Positions 48,831 to 60,700 of a stretch of DNA of 64,000 nt are shown one piece after another. Under the pieces are notes generated by a model. That model saw only the letters and a list, made by a program, of their open reading frames with translations, did not search any database and had not been told where the DNA came from. Each line of letters begins with the position of its first letter. Position 1 is the first letter of the stretch. The translations under genes and the position numbers were made by a program. This DNA comes from Siniperca chuatsi (taxonomy: Eukaryota > Chordata > Actinopteri > Centrarchiformes > Sinipercidae). The stretch lies in assembly GCF_020085105.1 (NCBI RefSeq), contig NC_058051.1:26772955-26836954 (forward strand). Direction: 5' to 3'.

Positions 48831-50621
48831 GGAGCTGCTCTGAGTGGGCTCCAGCAAACTGGGCCAGGGCTCTAGCTGAGGGATCCTGGGGGCCCAGCAG
48901 CCACCCACCGGGCCCGACACAGGGAGGCACCAGCAGCAGCGCCAGCTGTCACACCGGCCATCACGGCCTAACCAACGCCGCCTGTCACTCACCCAGTGGA
49001 GGGCCGTCAATCAGGCTGCACCCAGGAGGGAGCTGGGAGGCGGGCCACTGCCCGGCCCTAAACAAAGACATACTTACATTTGCAAGCGGTTTCAGCGCCA
49101 CTACTATTTTGAAAGAATGATAGAGTGTTCCTGATAAGAGTAATGACAAAGGACAAAGAGTGGAATGGGGGTATGGGAAGAGGGGGTCAGATAGTAAAGA
49201 GGTGGGAGAGCTTGATAACATTCACACTTTGCTTACACTCTCCATTTGTGTTGGTGCCCAAGGAAAATCTCATTAGGGAGGAAAATTAGAGTTCTGGCTG
49301 GAGACCATTGTATATTTGTTGTCAATTGACCTTTTCACTATGTAAATTCTCCATCATAAAATTCAGCTTTAAAATTTTCTTTTTTGGGATTTTGATATGT
49401 GGCTGTTTTGTCAAAATACTCAATACTCATATTTGAAATATACAATTCATCTTTTCACATGATGTACTTAAAATAAATATAACTCTTTCCCCTCCTCTGG
49501 CTCAATTTCCATGAGTCTCTGTCAACTTTCTCCCCTTTCAGTATCTGGTAGAGTAAAAATAAACTAACAAGGAATAGGTGTCAAAGATTCTGCGGATTCT
49601 CTTTAGGCCTTTGTTGTCTTGTTCACACCTACCTATGAGCTATTCAAATTGCATGTTTAGTCCCTTTGTCAGCTCGCAGGTAGGGGATTGCCTGTAATTG
49701 AGGTCACACCTAAACCTTTTGTCCTGACCTGCTCATTAGCCCCTTGCACTGTCATTCTGCATTTTCCCCCAAAACCAGGGCCTTATTTGACTTAACTGTC
49801 TGTTAGTGAGTTATAATGTGGAATATGCAGAGGATTTGTAGATAAAGGAGGATATACAGCCCAGTTTCAATATAGAGTAATGAGATAAAGATAATTTCAT
49901 CCTCTTTGCTATCTTGTGTTGTATCTCTTTCGGTACGGAGGACAATCGTCTTCCATTTGGTCACTTTTCTCTCCTGTAAACGACTGACATCCTAACGGCA
50001 AACAGCACAAACTCGACCTGTCAGAGCAAGACCAACACCTGCATTGTGACGGAGCTGCCAAAAGAGGAAGAGAATGAAAAGATGTTCTGCAAGAGGGACA
50101 AAGGCCGCTGCCCTGAGCTGTTTGTGTTGTGAGATGTGGACTACTGATGCCATAAGCCTCCTTCTCTTTGCACTCTGGTTGGCCCATTGTTGCTCTTGTT
50201 CAAATTTGCCTTAGGTTCTATGGACCCCACCCAAATAAATTCCTCCTTTCTCTCCACCTTTACCACTTTTTATCTGTGGCTAGCCCCAGTATCTCTCTCT
50301 CTCTCTCTCTTCACATTTGGGCCCATGATTATACACTGACCAAAAACCGAAGTCAAAAACCCAAAGTTATTCAGTTTATTATTAATTATGACAAACAGGA
50401 GCAGCAAATCCTGCCACTTGAGAAGCTGCAACCTGATACTGTGTAAGGATTTTTCACTATTCTTGCTTGAAAAATGCAAAACTATTATTCAATTTAAAAT
50501 AGTTGCGGATTACTATTCTGTCGATCGACTAGTAGTTTCAGCTCGTCAGCAGCACTTCAGAAGGTCTCTGACGTTGCATTTAAAATACACGATAGTATTC
50601 ACACCAATAGAAATTACATTC

Positions 50622-51102
50622 ATGTGGCAGAAGAAATATTCAGGTCCTTTACTTATACGTATTAATACCACATGGTAAAAATACTCCATTACAAGTAAAA
50701 GTCCTGCAATCAAAATCTTACTTAAGTAAACGTACGTAAGTATCAGCAGCAAAATGTAATTAAAGTATCAAAATGAAAAGTACTCATTATGACTTCTGTC
50801 AGCGTTATATTATTAAACATTACATTAATGGATTATCATCACTAATGCATAAACGCAGAATTTTAATGTTGCAGTAGGTTGAGATGTAATTTTAACTACT
50901 TTGTATGCTGATTGGTATTTTAATCTCTAATATTTTATACAATGATCATATGTTATATGTCAAACTTTCATCTTAAAAGTAACTAGATGTGAAATAAATG
51001 TAGTGGAGTAAAAACATAAAGTAACAAAATGAAAAAAGTACAAGAAATTTAAAATGGTACTTAAGTACAGTACTTGAGTAAATGTACTTAGTTACATCCC
51101 AA
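50622..51102 (+). mobile_element. family A element
   Basis: Starts TGTGGCAGAAGAAATATTCA, contains AGTAAAAGTCCTGCAATCAA, and ends TACTTGAGTAAATGTACTTA. A family B-like fragment (GATCGACTAGTAGTTTCAGC) precedes it near 50520. Confidence 0.8.
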
Positions 51103-51671
51103 TGAACTAATGTTTAATTGTAGACGTTATTTTTGCTGTAAACATCAAAAGGTAAGATCAAGGATTTCTCCAGAGACCAAATTCTTTTTATAATTAAACT
51201 ATTATTTAGAGATTCACAGATCTATCTACTTTTTTCTGACTGTGTGTGTCACTCACTGTTCTATAGCTTACACACAGATACATGAAAGTACATTAATGCA
51301 TCTTGTGTCTTCGTAGTTCATACAATATAACACAATAGAGTTCAACAGTACCACAAACAAGAGCCCTCAAAATGAACAACTGAATCAACTCCTCTCTAAA
51401 ACAGTTTCGACATCATTATAACCTTCATGAAGGGAAGATTTATTGACTGTTGTGTTAGCCTGCATTAGTTTTGGCTAGGTGTACCTAATAAACTGACAGC
51501 TGAGTGAGAATTCTTAGTAAGCATAAATTTGCTGCAACAAGAGAATCAATACATTACACTGTATAGCTTTTTCCTATTATATTTGCAAGCTCAATTATTT
51601 CTCAGCTGTTTCAAATAATTATACAAAAATGTATACAAAAAAAAAAAACCCAACCAAGATTGCTGGTATAA

Positions 51672-52145
51672 ATTAGATTAGATTAGATGATTAGATTCAA
51701 CTTTATTGTCATTACACATGTACAAGTACAAGGCAACGAAATGCAGTTTAGGTCTAACCAGAAGTGCAATAAGCACAGGATATAAAGTGTGTGCATAAAT
51801 GCAGGATAGAACAATATAATGAAAATATTTACAAGTGGTACTATGGACATTATATACAGATGGCATTACTATAAACAGAAGTATACTGATGGATATGTAC
51901 AATAATGAATTGGACTGGGCAGAACAGCAGTGCAATGAATATAAAGTAGTGCAATTTATGGAAATAGTTAACAGTGCAGTAGATGAGTTATTGCAGTATT
52001 CAGTGCATAGTACTGGAGTGCAAATGATGCAGTATATGTATAAATAAATAGTCCGGTAGTGCAAATGAACATGTGGTACATGTAGCAAAAACAATATCAA
52101 TATAGCATCAAAAGTATATAAAGTATATAAAGTCAGATTTATGCA
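51672..52145. repeat. interspersed repeat (CAACTTTATTGTCATTACAC type)
   Basis: Begins after an ATTAGATTAGATTAG stretch with CAACTTTATTGTCATTACAC, then ACAAGTACAAGGCAACGAA. The rest is rich in GTGCAATGAATATA-like units. I recognise it as a widespread fish repeat, class not determined. Confidence 0.65.
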
Positions 52146-52755
52146 CACACTCTTTGATTTGTGAATAATACCATATATGTGCGTGCATCCATATTAGGCT
52201 AATGTGAGGCTTATTTATTAGAAATTAATTTTGAGTTTATTAGACTACAACTCACATGTACATGCAGGTGTCTTTAAAATCAGGACAAAGCTATAAGAGA
52301 CATTATTGAAGATAAAACATGTCTCAATCGACTGTATCAGCTTTAAAAATGGTTACAGTATAAATGAGTTTCATCAAAAGCAAATTAAGAAAAAATTGGA
52401 CATGTGGATTATACATTTTGGGTTTTGAATAAAATCCAACCAAAGGAAAAATAATGGAAATTGAAACATAAGGATCATCAATTTAACAGGAGAATTTTGT
52501 AAATGTGTCTTTAGGTATCATCCCTACACTTTCGATTTCACACTTACTACAGAAGTAACTGAATACTTAATAAAATCACCACCAGCACTACACCTCTTAA
52601 TACTGTTAATATAATAATCAAAATTATGCAAGATAACCGAGGTGTGCTGCTCCTTTGAACTCAAACAATGAGTTTAACTGTGTCTCTTTTGAAGGGCATG
52701 GGGTGGGGGGGTGGAATAAGTGTAATCTTCTCCTCTTATCTCCAACAACCCCCCT

Positions 52756-52756
<1 letters not shown>

Positions 52757-52786
<30 letters not shown>
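52757..52786. repeat. (CA)n microsatellite
   Basis: About 15 CA units after CCCCCCTC. Confidence 0.95.
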
Positions 52787-52787
<1 letters not shown>

Positions 52788-53830
52788 TAGCATCTGTTAT
52801 CTCACAATTATCATATACATTAGTCAACACCTGTTTTACTTAACCTCGTTTAATTAGGGCCATTGAAACGTTGCGCTTCACCCAAAACAATGCCATCCGA
52901 CATGTAAAAGGGCAGTTTGTTATGGTTCAGTCAATAAATTAACAAATAAAAAAGGTATGGCTCTGAGGCCTGTGAGGCTGCATGACAACGGTTATATGCT
53001 TTATTCATTTTCTCAATTATTTAATGAAAGAACTGCAAGGAGTTTATTCTGGAAAATGGAGCAAAACTTTCTTAGCGAGACTTTTTACGCGTGCGTAAAA
53101 CTTATTCTGTTTGTTTATTAGCGTAATTTAATGCTATTGAGACGGTTAATTAAATTCACAAAACTACAGTTCTGTAGGTGATGAAGTGTCAGAAGCGACA
53201 GTAGAGACTGGCAGGATGTTGTTAACTGAATTCAGGTCATTTTCTAAGCTCCCCGCCGATTAGTGCTAGACATGAGAAGTGTTAAATTCGTCATAAAAAT
53301 GACATCAAACCGGTGTAAGCTTCCTTGTTGTGAAAACTAAATAAGAGGTAAAATAAAAACATAATAAAAAGGATTAAAACATGTAATTGAAAAATAGCAT
53401 GTCGCCATGACATGTTTTTAAATTTGAAGTCTTCTGTTTATGAGCTGTGAATGTAAAAAAACAGTCTTGTTTTGTGCCGTTATCAAAATTAGAATAATGA
53501 TACAAACCTAAAGACTATTTTTATATCAAAAATACGAGATGTTTGGTTGCTACATGGAGCTGATGGTTAATTATATGAGTCTTTATTCATCTCCCCAAAG
53601 AAAAGGTTGCATTTGAATTGAAACTTCAGTTCTCTCCAGAAATCACGGTGTTGCGTTAAGTAGCACATATTTAGCCTCTCCACGAAAACGCTAAAAGGAA
53701 CAGCGGAGGGCTTCTTTGATGGGATTTATTTCCAGTGAAAGCTGTAGGTCTTTTGAACATAGCTGTCAGTCAATACCAGAGGGACCTCCCCCATCCTCCC
53801 CCCGCACACACACGCTGGCAGCTGGGTGTA

Positions 53831-53838
53831 TATAAATA
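53831..53838 (+). promoter_or_regulatory. irx7: TATA box of irx7
   Basis: TATAAATA, preceded by GTGTA and followed by GAGCC, lies 54 bases upstream of the start codon. A start site near 53860 would leave a 5' UTR of only about 30 bases. No other ATG lies between the box and the chosen start. Confidence 0.7.
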
Positions 53839-53891
53839 GAGCCAGGAGGTTGGATTGCCACTCAAACTCGAATAGCTGGGACGCAGGAAAG

Positions 53892-55237
53892 ATGCCCGCA
53901 TCGCAAACTGGATTTGGCAACTTCTTCTTGGAGAGGAACATCAGCATGCCGACTGGATATCAGATTCCGGTGCTGGGATGCCCACCGGGTGTGCAACAGC
54001 AGCAGGCTCAGCAGCTGGCAGCGATGGCAGCTGGGGTTCCCATAACATACTCAGGACTACAAGGATACAACTTTATCCCATATCCTCACCACAGGCACAT
54101 CACACACATGGTGAGTTGATCATTCACAAAGTATTCCAGTCACTACGCGAAAAGCTCCAATGCTTCATAGGTAATCATTACAACCTACTTTTAATAATGT
54201 GTGTAAAATCTGATCTGGAGTAGCTGAACAACAACTCATTTTCAGAAAAAGCATCTTCATTTTACAGATTGTATTCTCACATACTGAGTTGTACTGAAGT
54301 TAAGTTAGCCTACAAAGCCTAAACACCTTTGTCTGAACTTGAGGATTTCCCCTTCATTGCATTTCTATAAATGCATCGCTCACTGAATTGTGCGCTCCGG
54401 GTCAAGGGTCGCCAACTACGTGCGTAATTTCTCGCTCTTACCTTCCTTCCTTCTGCTTTTCAGAACAACGGTTTCGACTTGAAGGCCGCCTCTCCCTACC
54501 ACCACGCGCTGCTAGCTCGCGGGGGAGCTTTCTACCCACCGTACCGTCCGGGAGCAGCCGAGGATCCCAGTAGGGTCGCCAAGGTGGCCACCCGAGAGAG
54601 CACCGGGGCGCTGAAGGCCTGGCTGAACGAGCACCTGAAGAACCCGTATCCGACCAAGGGCGAGAAGATCATGCTCGCCATCATCACTAAAATGAGCCTC
54701 ACGCAGGTCTCCACCTGGTTCGCCAACGCAAGGCGACGCCTGAAGAAGGAGAACAGGGTCAGCTGGGCGTCTAAGGGGAAATCAGATGAGGAGGATGAGG
54801 ATCATGAGGTAGAGAGCGACGATGACGACAGTTCTCTGCAGAAATGTCATTTGGATGAGCGGGACGAGGCAGAGCCTCAAACTGACCGCGCAAACACAGA
54901 CGAGCAGGTCGAGAGCGCGCTGGACAGCTCAGCACCTGTGGATGTGCGTTTGGAGATGTCGCAGCAGCCAAGCAGCGAGCATGAAGCTGGAGAACTTACA
55001 CTTGTCAAGAAAGTTGAAAAGAGTGACTCTGATCACACGCCATCCGCTTTGGAAAGTAAAGAAAACATTGTCAGTCAGAAACCCAAAATCTGGTCTTTAG
55101 CAGAGACCGCCACCTCGGAGACTGTGAAGAAACCTCTGGACAATATTTACCACCCGGCCGGAAAGCTGTGGGCTGAATGGGCTTCAAGAAACGGACTATT
55201 TGTTCCGTCATGTTACACCACTCGTGAAATTGTCTAA
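53892..55237 (+). CDS. irx7: Iroquois-class TALE homeodomain transcription factor, probably Irx7
   Basis: Exons 53892-54110 and 54464-55237 (330 residues, TAA). The donor is GTGAGT, the acceptor CTTTTCAG. The ATG at 53892 is the first in frame after the TATA box. The protein starts [12 protein letters not shown], has a Gln/Ala stretch, then a TALE homeodomain at about residues 110-172. That domain has the PYP three-residue insertion ([12 protein letters not shown]) and recognition helix [13 protein letters not shown]. An acidic stretch ([15 protein letters not shown]) follows, as in other Irx proteins. [12 protein letters not shown] near residue 279 is the conserved Irx motif. The C-terminal [17 protein letters not shown] closes the protein. 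It is short for the family (Irx1-6 are about 430-550), is solitary rather than clustered, and has only two coding exons, all of which favour Irx7. Irx proteins pattern the early brain, retina and other tissues. Confidence 0.9.
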
Positions 55238-55490
55238 GCGGGTATTTAGACACAAATTAGAGACTTTTCCCACGTATTTTGCACTTTAAACTTTCAAACC
55301 TCAGGGATTTGATCGTTAATTCCTGAAGTTTGCAGTGAAATGAAAATTTGTTTTGAGACCAAAGACTAAACATGTTATTGTAAATAAATGTAGATGTATT
55401 TTTCCATCACCAACATGTAAATTATGTTTCCTTTGTCTAATCATGAAGAAATATTTTTGCTTAAATAAAGTTCAGCTTCTAGCGAAATTC
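55238..55490 (+). other. irx7: irx7 3' UTR with AATAAA
   Basis: The signal AATAAA is at 55464-55469, so the mRNA end is expected near 55485. The 3' UTR is about 250 bases. Confidence 0.75.
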
Positions 55491-57310
55491 TGTCTGTAGT
55501 ATTTGACTTTAACGCAATGATACATTTAGGCAGTATACTTTGTTAAGCCATAAGCAGCTTTCTTTCCCTCTGATCATATAATGCTAAATGTTTTGTGTTA
55601 ATAAGGGCCTTGCACAGAAGGTAGCATTTTCTTCAATATTCCCTAAAATTCTTATGTAAGACTGAAATTAGAAGTCGGTTTATTCATGTAAATGATGATG
55701 AGTACAAAGAGAGTATTGGCCTTACTTTGCATATCAAACCCAAGTCTATTAAGTGTTCCCAAACAGGTTTTTGGTCAGCTTGTTGCTGGGTAATCCCTGC
55801 CAATAAACTGCCAAACTAATTGTAGACTTCAGATTTCTTAAATTCCTTAGGTACAGTATACACTTCACTTCAGATTAGACAGCAGCAGGCACAGGTCTGT
55901 TAAGGTGTTAGTAATGTTTAGGTGGTTGGCTGAGGGATTCCTCACTATCAATCACCCAGGTTTCCATGTAAATTCAAAGAGCTGTACCTCCGTTAATCCG
56001 GGGATGAGGAGAAAGGCCCCCGGGAGCAACCGGCCTGAAACGCAGTAGTCTTCAGGCCTCACCTCTCCATGGAAATCCCTACAAACAGGAGCACACATTA
56101 GCTCTTATCTGAGCTCATTTTCTCACAGCAAACAGATGAATACAATAGAATATCATGTCACGAAACTTCAAAATGTTTACTGATTTGGACTTTTACAGTG
56201 CTACTCGACACTTTTCTACTCCTTATATTTCCAGTTTCAGTCAGTGGGGAACTGTAGAGATGATGATCTGAAGTTTCAACAGTAACAATGAACCTCTAGC
56301 ACCCCTTTGAGGAAATCAAGAGTAACTACAGCACGATTTTTTCCATTGGAGCAGGGGTGTTTGAAACACAGGTGCAGGTGTTCTAAAAACAATAGTAAGT
56401 TAGTTATTTGAGTTTGGCCCGGTTTTCAAAACACGCAACTCATACATGCAATTAAGGTACTCTAAAACCCTCAGCGCCCGATTGCCGCAGTTTGCATAAA
56501 AAATCAGACTCCTTCTCGGAGTTATAACTCCGTCAAATGAAAACAAGCTGACATGGTACACATATTTTTAGATTCAGTATGACTTACACGCTGCATCGCG
56601 AATAAACGTCCATAAATCCGCTTAGAAATCATAGACGCTCCTCACAACTCCAGAACTTGCCCGAGAATCTTCACGTTTTTAGGTTTTCTTCACTATCAAA
56701 GTAATCCAGTGATAGTTGTCTGCACATTAATGAGTGAAATACAAACATAAACTACTTGTAGCTCATTCGGCATACGTTTAATGCTGGCAATTTGCCAAAA
56801 TAGAAACAAACACAGGCCAAAATAACTGGTCTCAAGTTGTAGCCCACATCATAACTTAATGAAATCCACGGCAGAATTATACTTCCTGTTTCTTATCCCC
56901 CAAAGCATTATGGGAACTGTCTTGATTATTTTTTCTGGGGTGGGGGCACGGTGTCAGACTTTTAAAACCCCCTGTATTAGACAGGCACACTGACCAATAG
57001 CAGGAAAAATAAAGACTCCCATTCAAGTGGCATATATTTTCAAGCAAACATAAAAATTACATGCTGTTTCAATTCACAATTATCACAACACACTCTTGTA
57101 CCACATGCAAATATATACAGAATAGTTTTGTAATGAAGTAACATAAAAGTTGTTGACCACATACAATTACAATGTAAACACACAGCGACAAATTAGCCCA
57201 CAACTTTAAAAATGCTACAGACTTCAAAGCTAATGCAGTCAAGTCATGTGCTGTAGTAGACTATTCCACTATCTTCTACCACTGTTACACAACTTCATCA
57301 TTTCAGTAAG
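55491..57310. other. spacer between the convergent ends of irx7 and cd40
   Basis: No coding signal. The stretch 55915-56130 is nonrepetitive and rich in homeodomain-type sites (CTATCAATCACC, GTTAATCCGG); it is discussed as a possible regulatory element. The rest is AT-rich and unremarkable. Confidence 0.5.
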
Positions 57311-57317
57311 ATTTACA

Positions 57318-57423
57318 TTTATTGTTAACACTTATCTTTAGGGGGAGAATTATGTACAAGTGAAATGTGGGGCAACAATACAAAACAGATTACATTCATA
57401 AGGAGACTTCGTGACAGCCGTTT
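57318..57423 (-). other. cd40: cd40 3' UTR with AATAAA
   Basis: On the minus strand the stop TGA is at 57426-57424. AATAAA lies at 57323-57318, about 100 bases downstream, so the predicted 3' UTR is short. Confidence 0.65.
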
Positions 57424-57714
57424 TCAGTCTGTAAATGTCTGCGTTTGTGATTCCTGTCGGGAGAGGATTTCTGTTTTCCCATTCTCTTGTGTCACATAGT
57501 TTCCGTTTTCAGTACGGAAACTATGTTCTGTTGACATCGCCTGGCTTGGCTCGTCCTCGTTTTCCTCCGGTGTCCTTTCAGAAGCCTCTTCTTGTGAGGT
57601 CTGCACCTCAGTCAACATGGACTCTTCCTCAGTCTCATTAGTTGGGACTGCTATTAGAACACCGCTGTCTTTCAGAGGCTCTTTTTTAAATACCAGGCAT
57701 GATTCCACACAGCC
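57424..57714 (-). other. cd40: cd40 cytoplasmic-tail exon with TRAF-type motifs
   Basis: Candidate TRAF2/3-type minimal sites (P/S/A/T-x-Q-E) are T-S-Q-E and S-R-Q-E. A TRAF6-type pattern (P-x-E-x-x-acidic) is P-E-E-N-E-D. The mammalian P-V-Q-E-T sequence itself is absent; T-E-V-Q-T-S is the nearest. Motif assignment is by pattern only. Confidence 0.55.
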
Positions 57715-60700
57715 CTACAAGAGTAAAATAGTGTTCACATTTTTATAAAGGCAACAGTTTTAGTTTCTCTCAGTATTTTTTACATGCTTGGGAAACTTCC
57801 ACATAAACACAAAACCTGGTTTCCTTTTTCAGGTTAAAGGATTAAGAATAACCCTGTAAAAGCAGCTAGATCTGTGCTGGAGAACCCTAAATACTCTGTA
57901 GACACTAAATTAAATGTCATTTAAAATAACAGTGTGACATTTTGGGAAAATTCACTTTTTTGTCAAGATGAGAAGATCCATACCACTCTCATGTCTGTAT
58001 GCTAAAAATATGAAGCTCGTGCCAGCAGGCAGTTCATTTAGCTTAGCGTAAAGACTGAGAACAGCTGCCCTGACTCTGTCGAAAGGTTTGTACACTTTAG
58101 TTTTTATACAGATTAAATAAACACATATTAGTGAGCTTTCACTCTTTATGATAAGATAAGATAATCTGTAGCTATTGGCTATAGCTTCATATTTTGCGAT
58201 AAAATAATGGATATAAAAATGGATCTTCTCATAATTCTCAGCAAGAAAGCGACAAGTAAAATGCCAAACTATGCCTTAAAGAGTGCATATCATGAAGCCA
58301 CTGGAGTGGGAAATTAACATCATGTTGGAAAGTAACATTGTTTTAGGAACACGTTATCCTGTCAGCTACTGGTAGTAATCAATGTTGATTCATAATCATT
58401 CGCAGTAAATTGTCTTTTTGAGATAATGTGAACATTAAGTGCAATAATTAACATTGTTTACAGAGTATGACTGTTACTTAAGTATATATTCTGCATGAGA
58501 AACTAATGTAGCAGTCAAAGCAAGACAAAAATCCCATTTACCTTCACTTTTCCTTTTGAATCTCCTTGTTTACCAAACACTAAAGGAAGAAAAGACAGAG
58601 AACATGAGTGCATTAAGTGGATTACTGAAACTTTAACTCATGAAATATGTGAGACAGCATTTAGAGCACAGCGTACCTTTGCACATCCAATACATGACTG
58701 CAGATATAAATACAACGAAGATCACAAGAACCACAACGCTGATCACAACCACATGCTTCCGTGAGGTTTCCACTGCAAGACAAGAAAAAGAGAGAAAACC
58801 ATTAAGCACATATTGATCCTTCCAGTAGTGTCTAACACTCACTCACAATTTATCATCTCCTATAATACAGGATTATTAGATCATTTGAGTAGAATATGGG
58901 TATTTATTTAGACTAATCCAGAACTCTAATAATATAATAATAATAAAATAAATGTCTTCCACGACAGGAAATGGGTTTATTGCACGTCACTGAAAAAAGC
59001 AACGTTCACATTTGCCACACATTTGCATTTTAGCAGAGGAAGCACAAATAAGAAGGTATGAAGAAAATAGCATTTTCAGGGAGTCCATGCTTACTTTTTA
59101 ATTCTAAAAAAAGTGATTTTTAGCCATTAAAACATAGCGAGTCTACACACAAATTTACTGTATACAGTGTGTAGGTGAAAGCTGTTATTCCCACACTCTA
59201 AACCACAGACTAACAGATTTATGAGATGTACCATTTCATCGCCTCCAGAGTTTCGTTTTGAGTGAGACACCACTAACCGCACAGCTGCAGCTGGCAGGAG
59301 AGCTAAAAGTGAGAAACTTTTACAATGTATCAGCCTACACAGAACTTACCACAGATGTTGTCAGATATGTCTGTTCCGCTTTGTTGAATATGGTATCCAT
59401 TCTCACATCTGCAAAGAATTTCATAGTATTAACTGATAATTCCTGGTTTCTCATTGTGATTGAAATATTCAGATTCAGGTGATTATTTGTCCTGAAACGT
59501 CCCAAAAGAAGGCAGCACTTTGCTAATGTTAATGTTAGATTAGTGAGAATATAACACATAATTGTGGTTTGTACATATTGGCACCAAATTAAAGGAAAAC
59601 CAACATAAGGCAGTACGGTTTTGGGCCACTACAAGCCTCCAGAATAGCTTCAATCGTCCTTGGTATAGATTCTCCAAGTCTTTGAAACACTACTGGAGGA
59701 ATCAAACACCATTGTTCCAAACGATATTCCCTCATTTGGTGTTTTGATAATGGTGATGGAGACCGCCACCACTGACATGAAACTGAATGTAAATGTACTC
59801 CAGTCCAATGCAAGACAGGTATGCTTAAGGTGTCAGTGTGCTTCAACCGAAGTGCTTGTTGGATCATCAAACAGCGCCTGGCACCCTCTCCCCACACCTT
59901 TTTAGAGTTGGAATTCGGGGCCCTGCATCCAACAATTTCCGTAACAATCCGACAAGCACGGCTAATTCACGCAATGATTGGCCAGGTGTGCGTAGTCAAG
60001 AAAGTAGGTAGGATTTGGAACTTCTCTCTCAAACTCTCTTTTTACATTTCATGATTATCATGTCTCGCCCTTCTTTGATGGACAGCTTTTTATTCTGCTT
60101 TGTAAACACTTAAAAACACTTTTGCCTTCAGATGTGGTTAGTCGACCCGTTGTACGAACTAGTCCTTTTCAAGCATACTGACACCTTTAGTGAATTAAAA
60201 TTTAAGTTCAAATCGAGGCATACAACCTAAACAGAGGTTGAGGCCCTACTTATAGGAATTTTTCGACATTTTGGGAAAGAAGATTGATACCACTCTCATG
60301 TTTTTGGGGTGCTGCTATCTCAATTCATATGTAAATGTGTTGGAGTTAGAGTTCCTATACTTACTGTGTCCATTTCTTACAGACACCGTCCCATGAGGTC
60401 TCGTTGGAAAATGTGCCTTCAGGGCATTTCTGACACACTGTGTCATGCATATGATTGCCTGAAAGCCAAGTGGGATAGCCAAAAAAGATATCAGCACATT
60501 GTGAAAATAAAGCTGATCATTCTTTATATTCAGTGTAAAAAAGGCTTCACTGCATCAAAAAGATGTGTTGTACCTTCGGACTGAGCCCCATGTCCTGGTG
60601 CACAGGTTGTGTGCGCCACACAGGTTAGGCAAGCATTACTGGAGCAGTGAAATCCGGATTGACACATGCAGGTGCTTCGCTGCGTCTTGCTCTCATGGAC

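Larger units (their letters stand above)
44610..53800. other. spacer between the SOWAH gene and irx7, no gene seen
   Basis: No supported exon on either strand. An AATAAA at 46005-46010 could serve the SOWAH transcript, but its distance makes this uncertain. The spacer holds repeats K, D, A and H (45350-45745, 48040-48830, 50622-51102, 51672-52145), microsatellites at 47552-47591, 50291-50311 and 52757-52786, and nonrepetitive DNA at about 47100-47900, 49100-50200 and 52850-53800 that could carry irx7 control elements. Confidence 0.6.

Noticed and set aside
48660..49221. Open frames in the GC-rich patch near 48.7-49.2 kb
   Set aside because: Several overlapping frames of similar length, no conserved motif, no splice signals.
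51678..52148. 156-codon minus-strand frame
   Set aside because: It lies wholly within an interspersed repeat and shows no protein family.
54532..54971. Minus-strand and shifted open frames over irx7 exon 2
   Set aside because: The plus frame carries the homeodomain with all conserved residues; the others are composition shadows.
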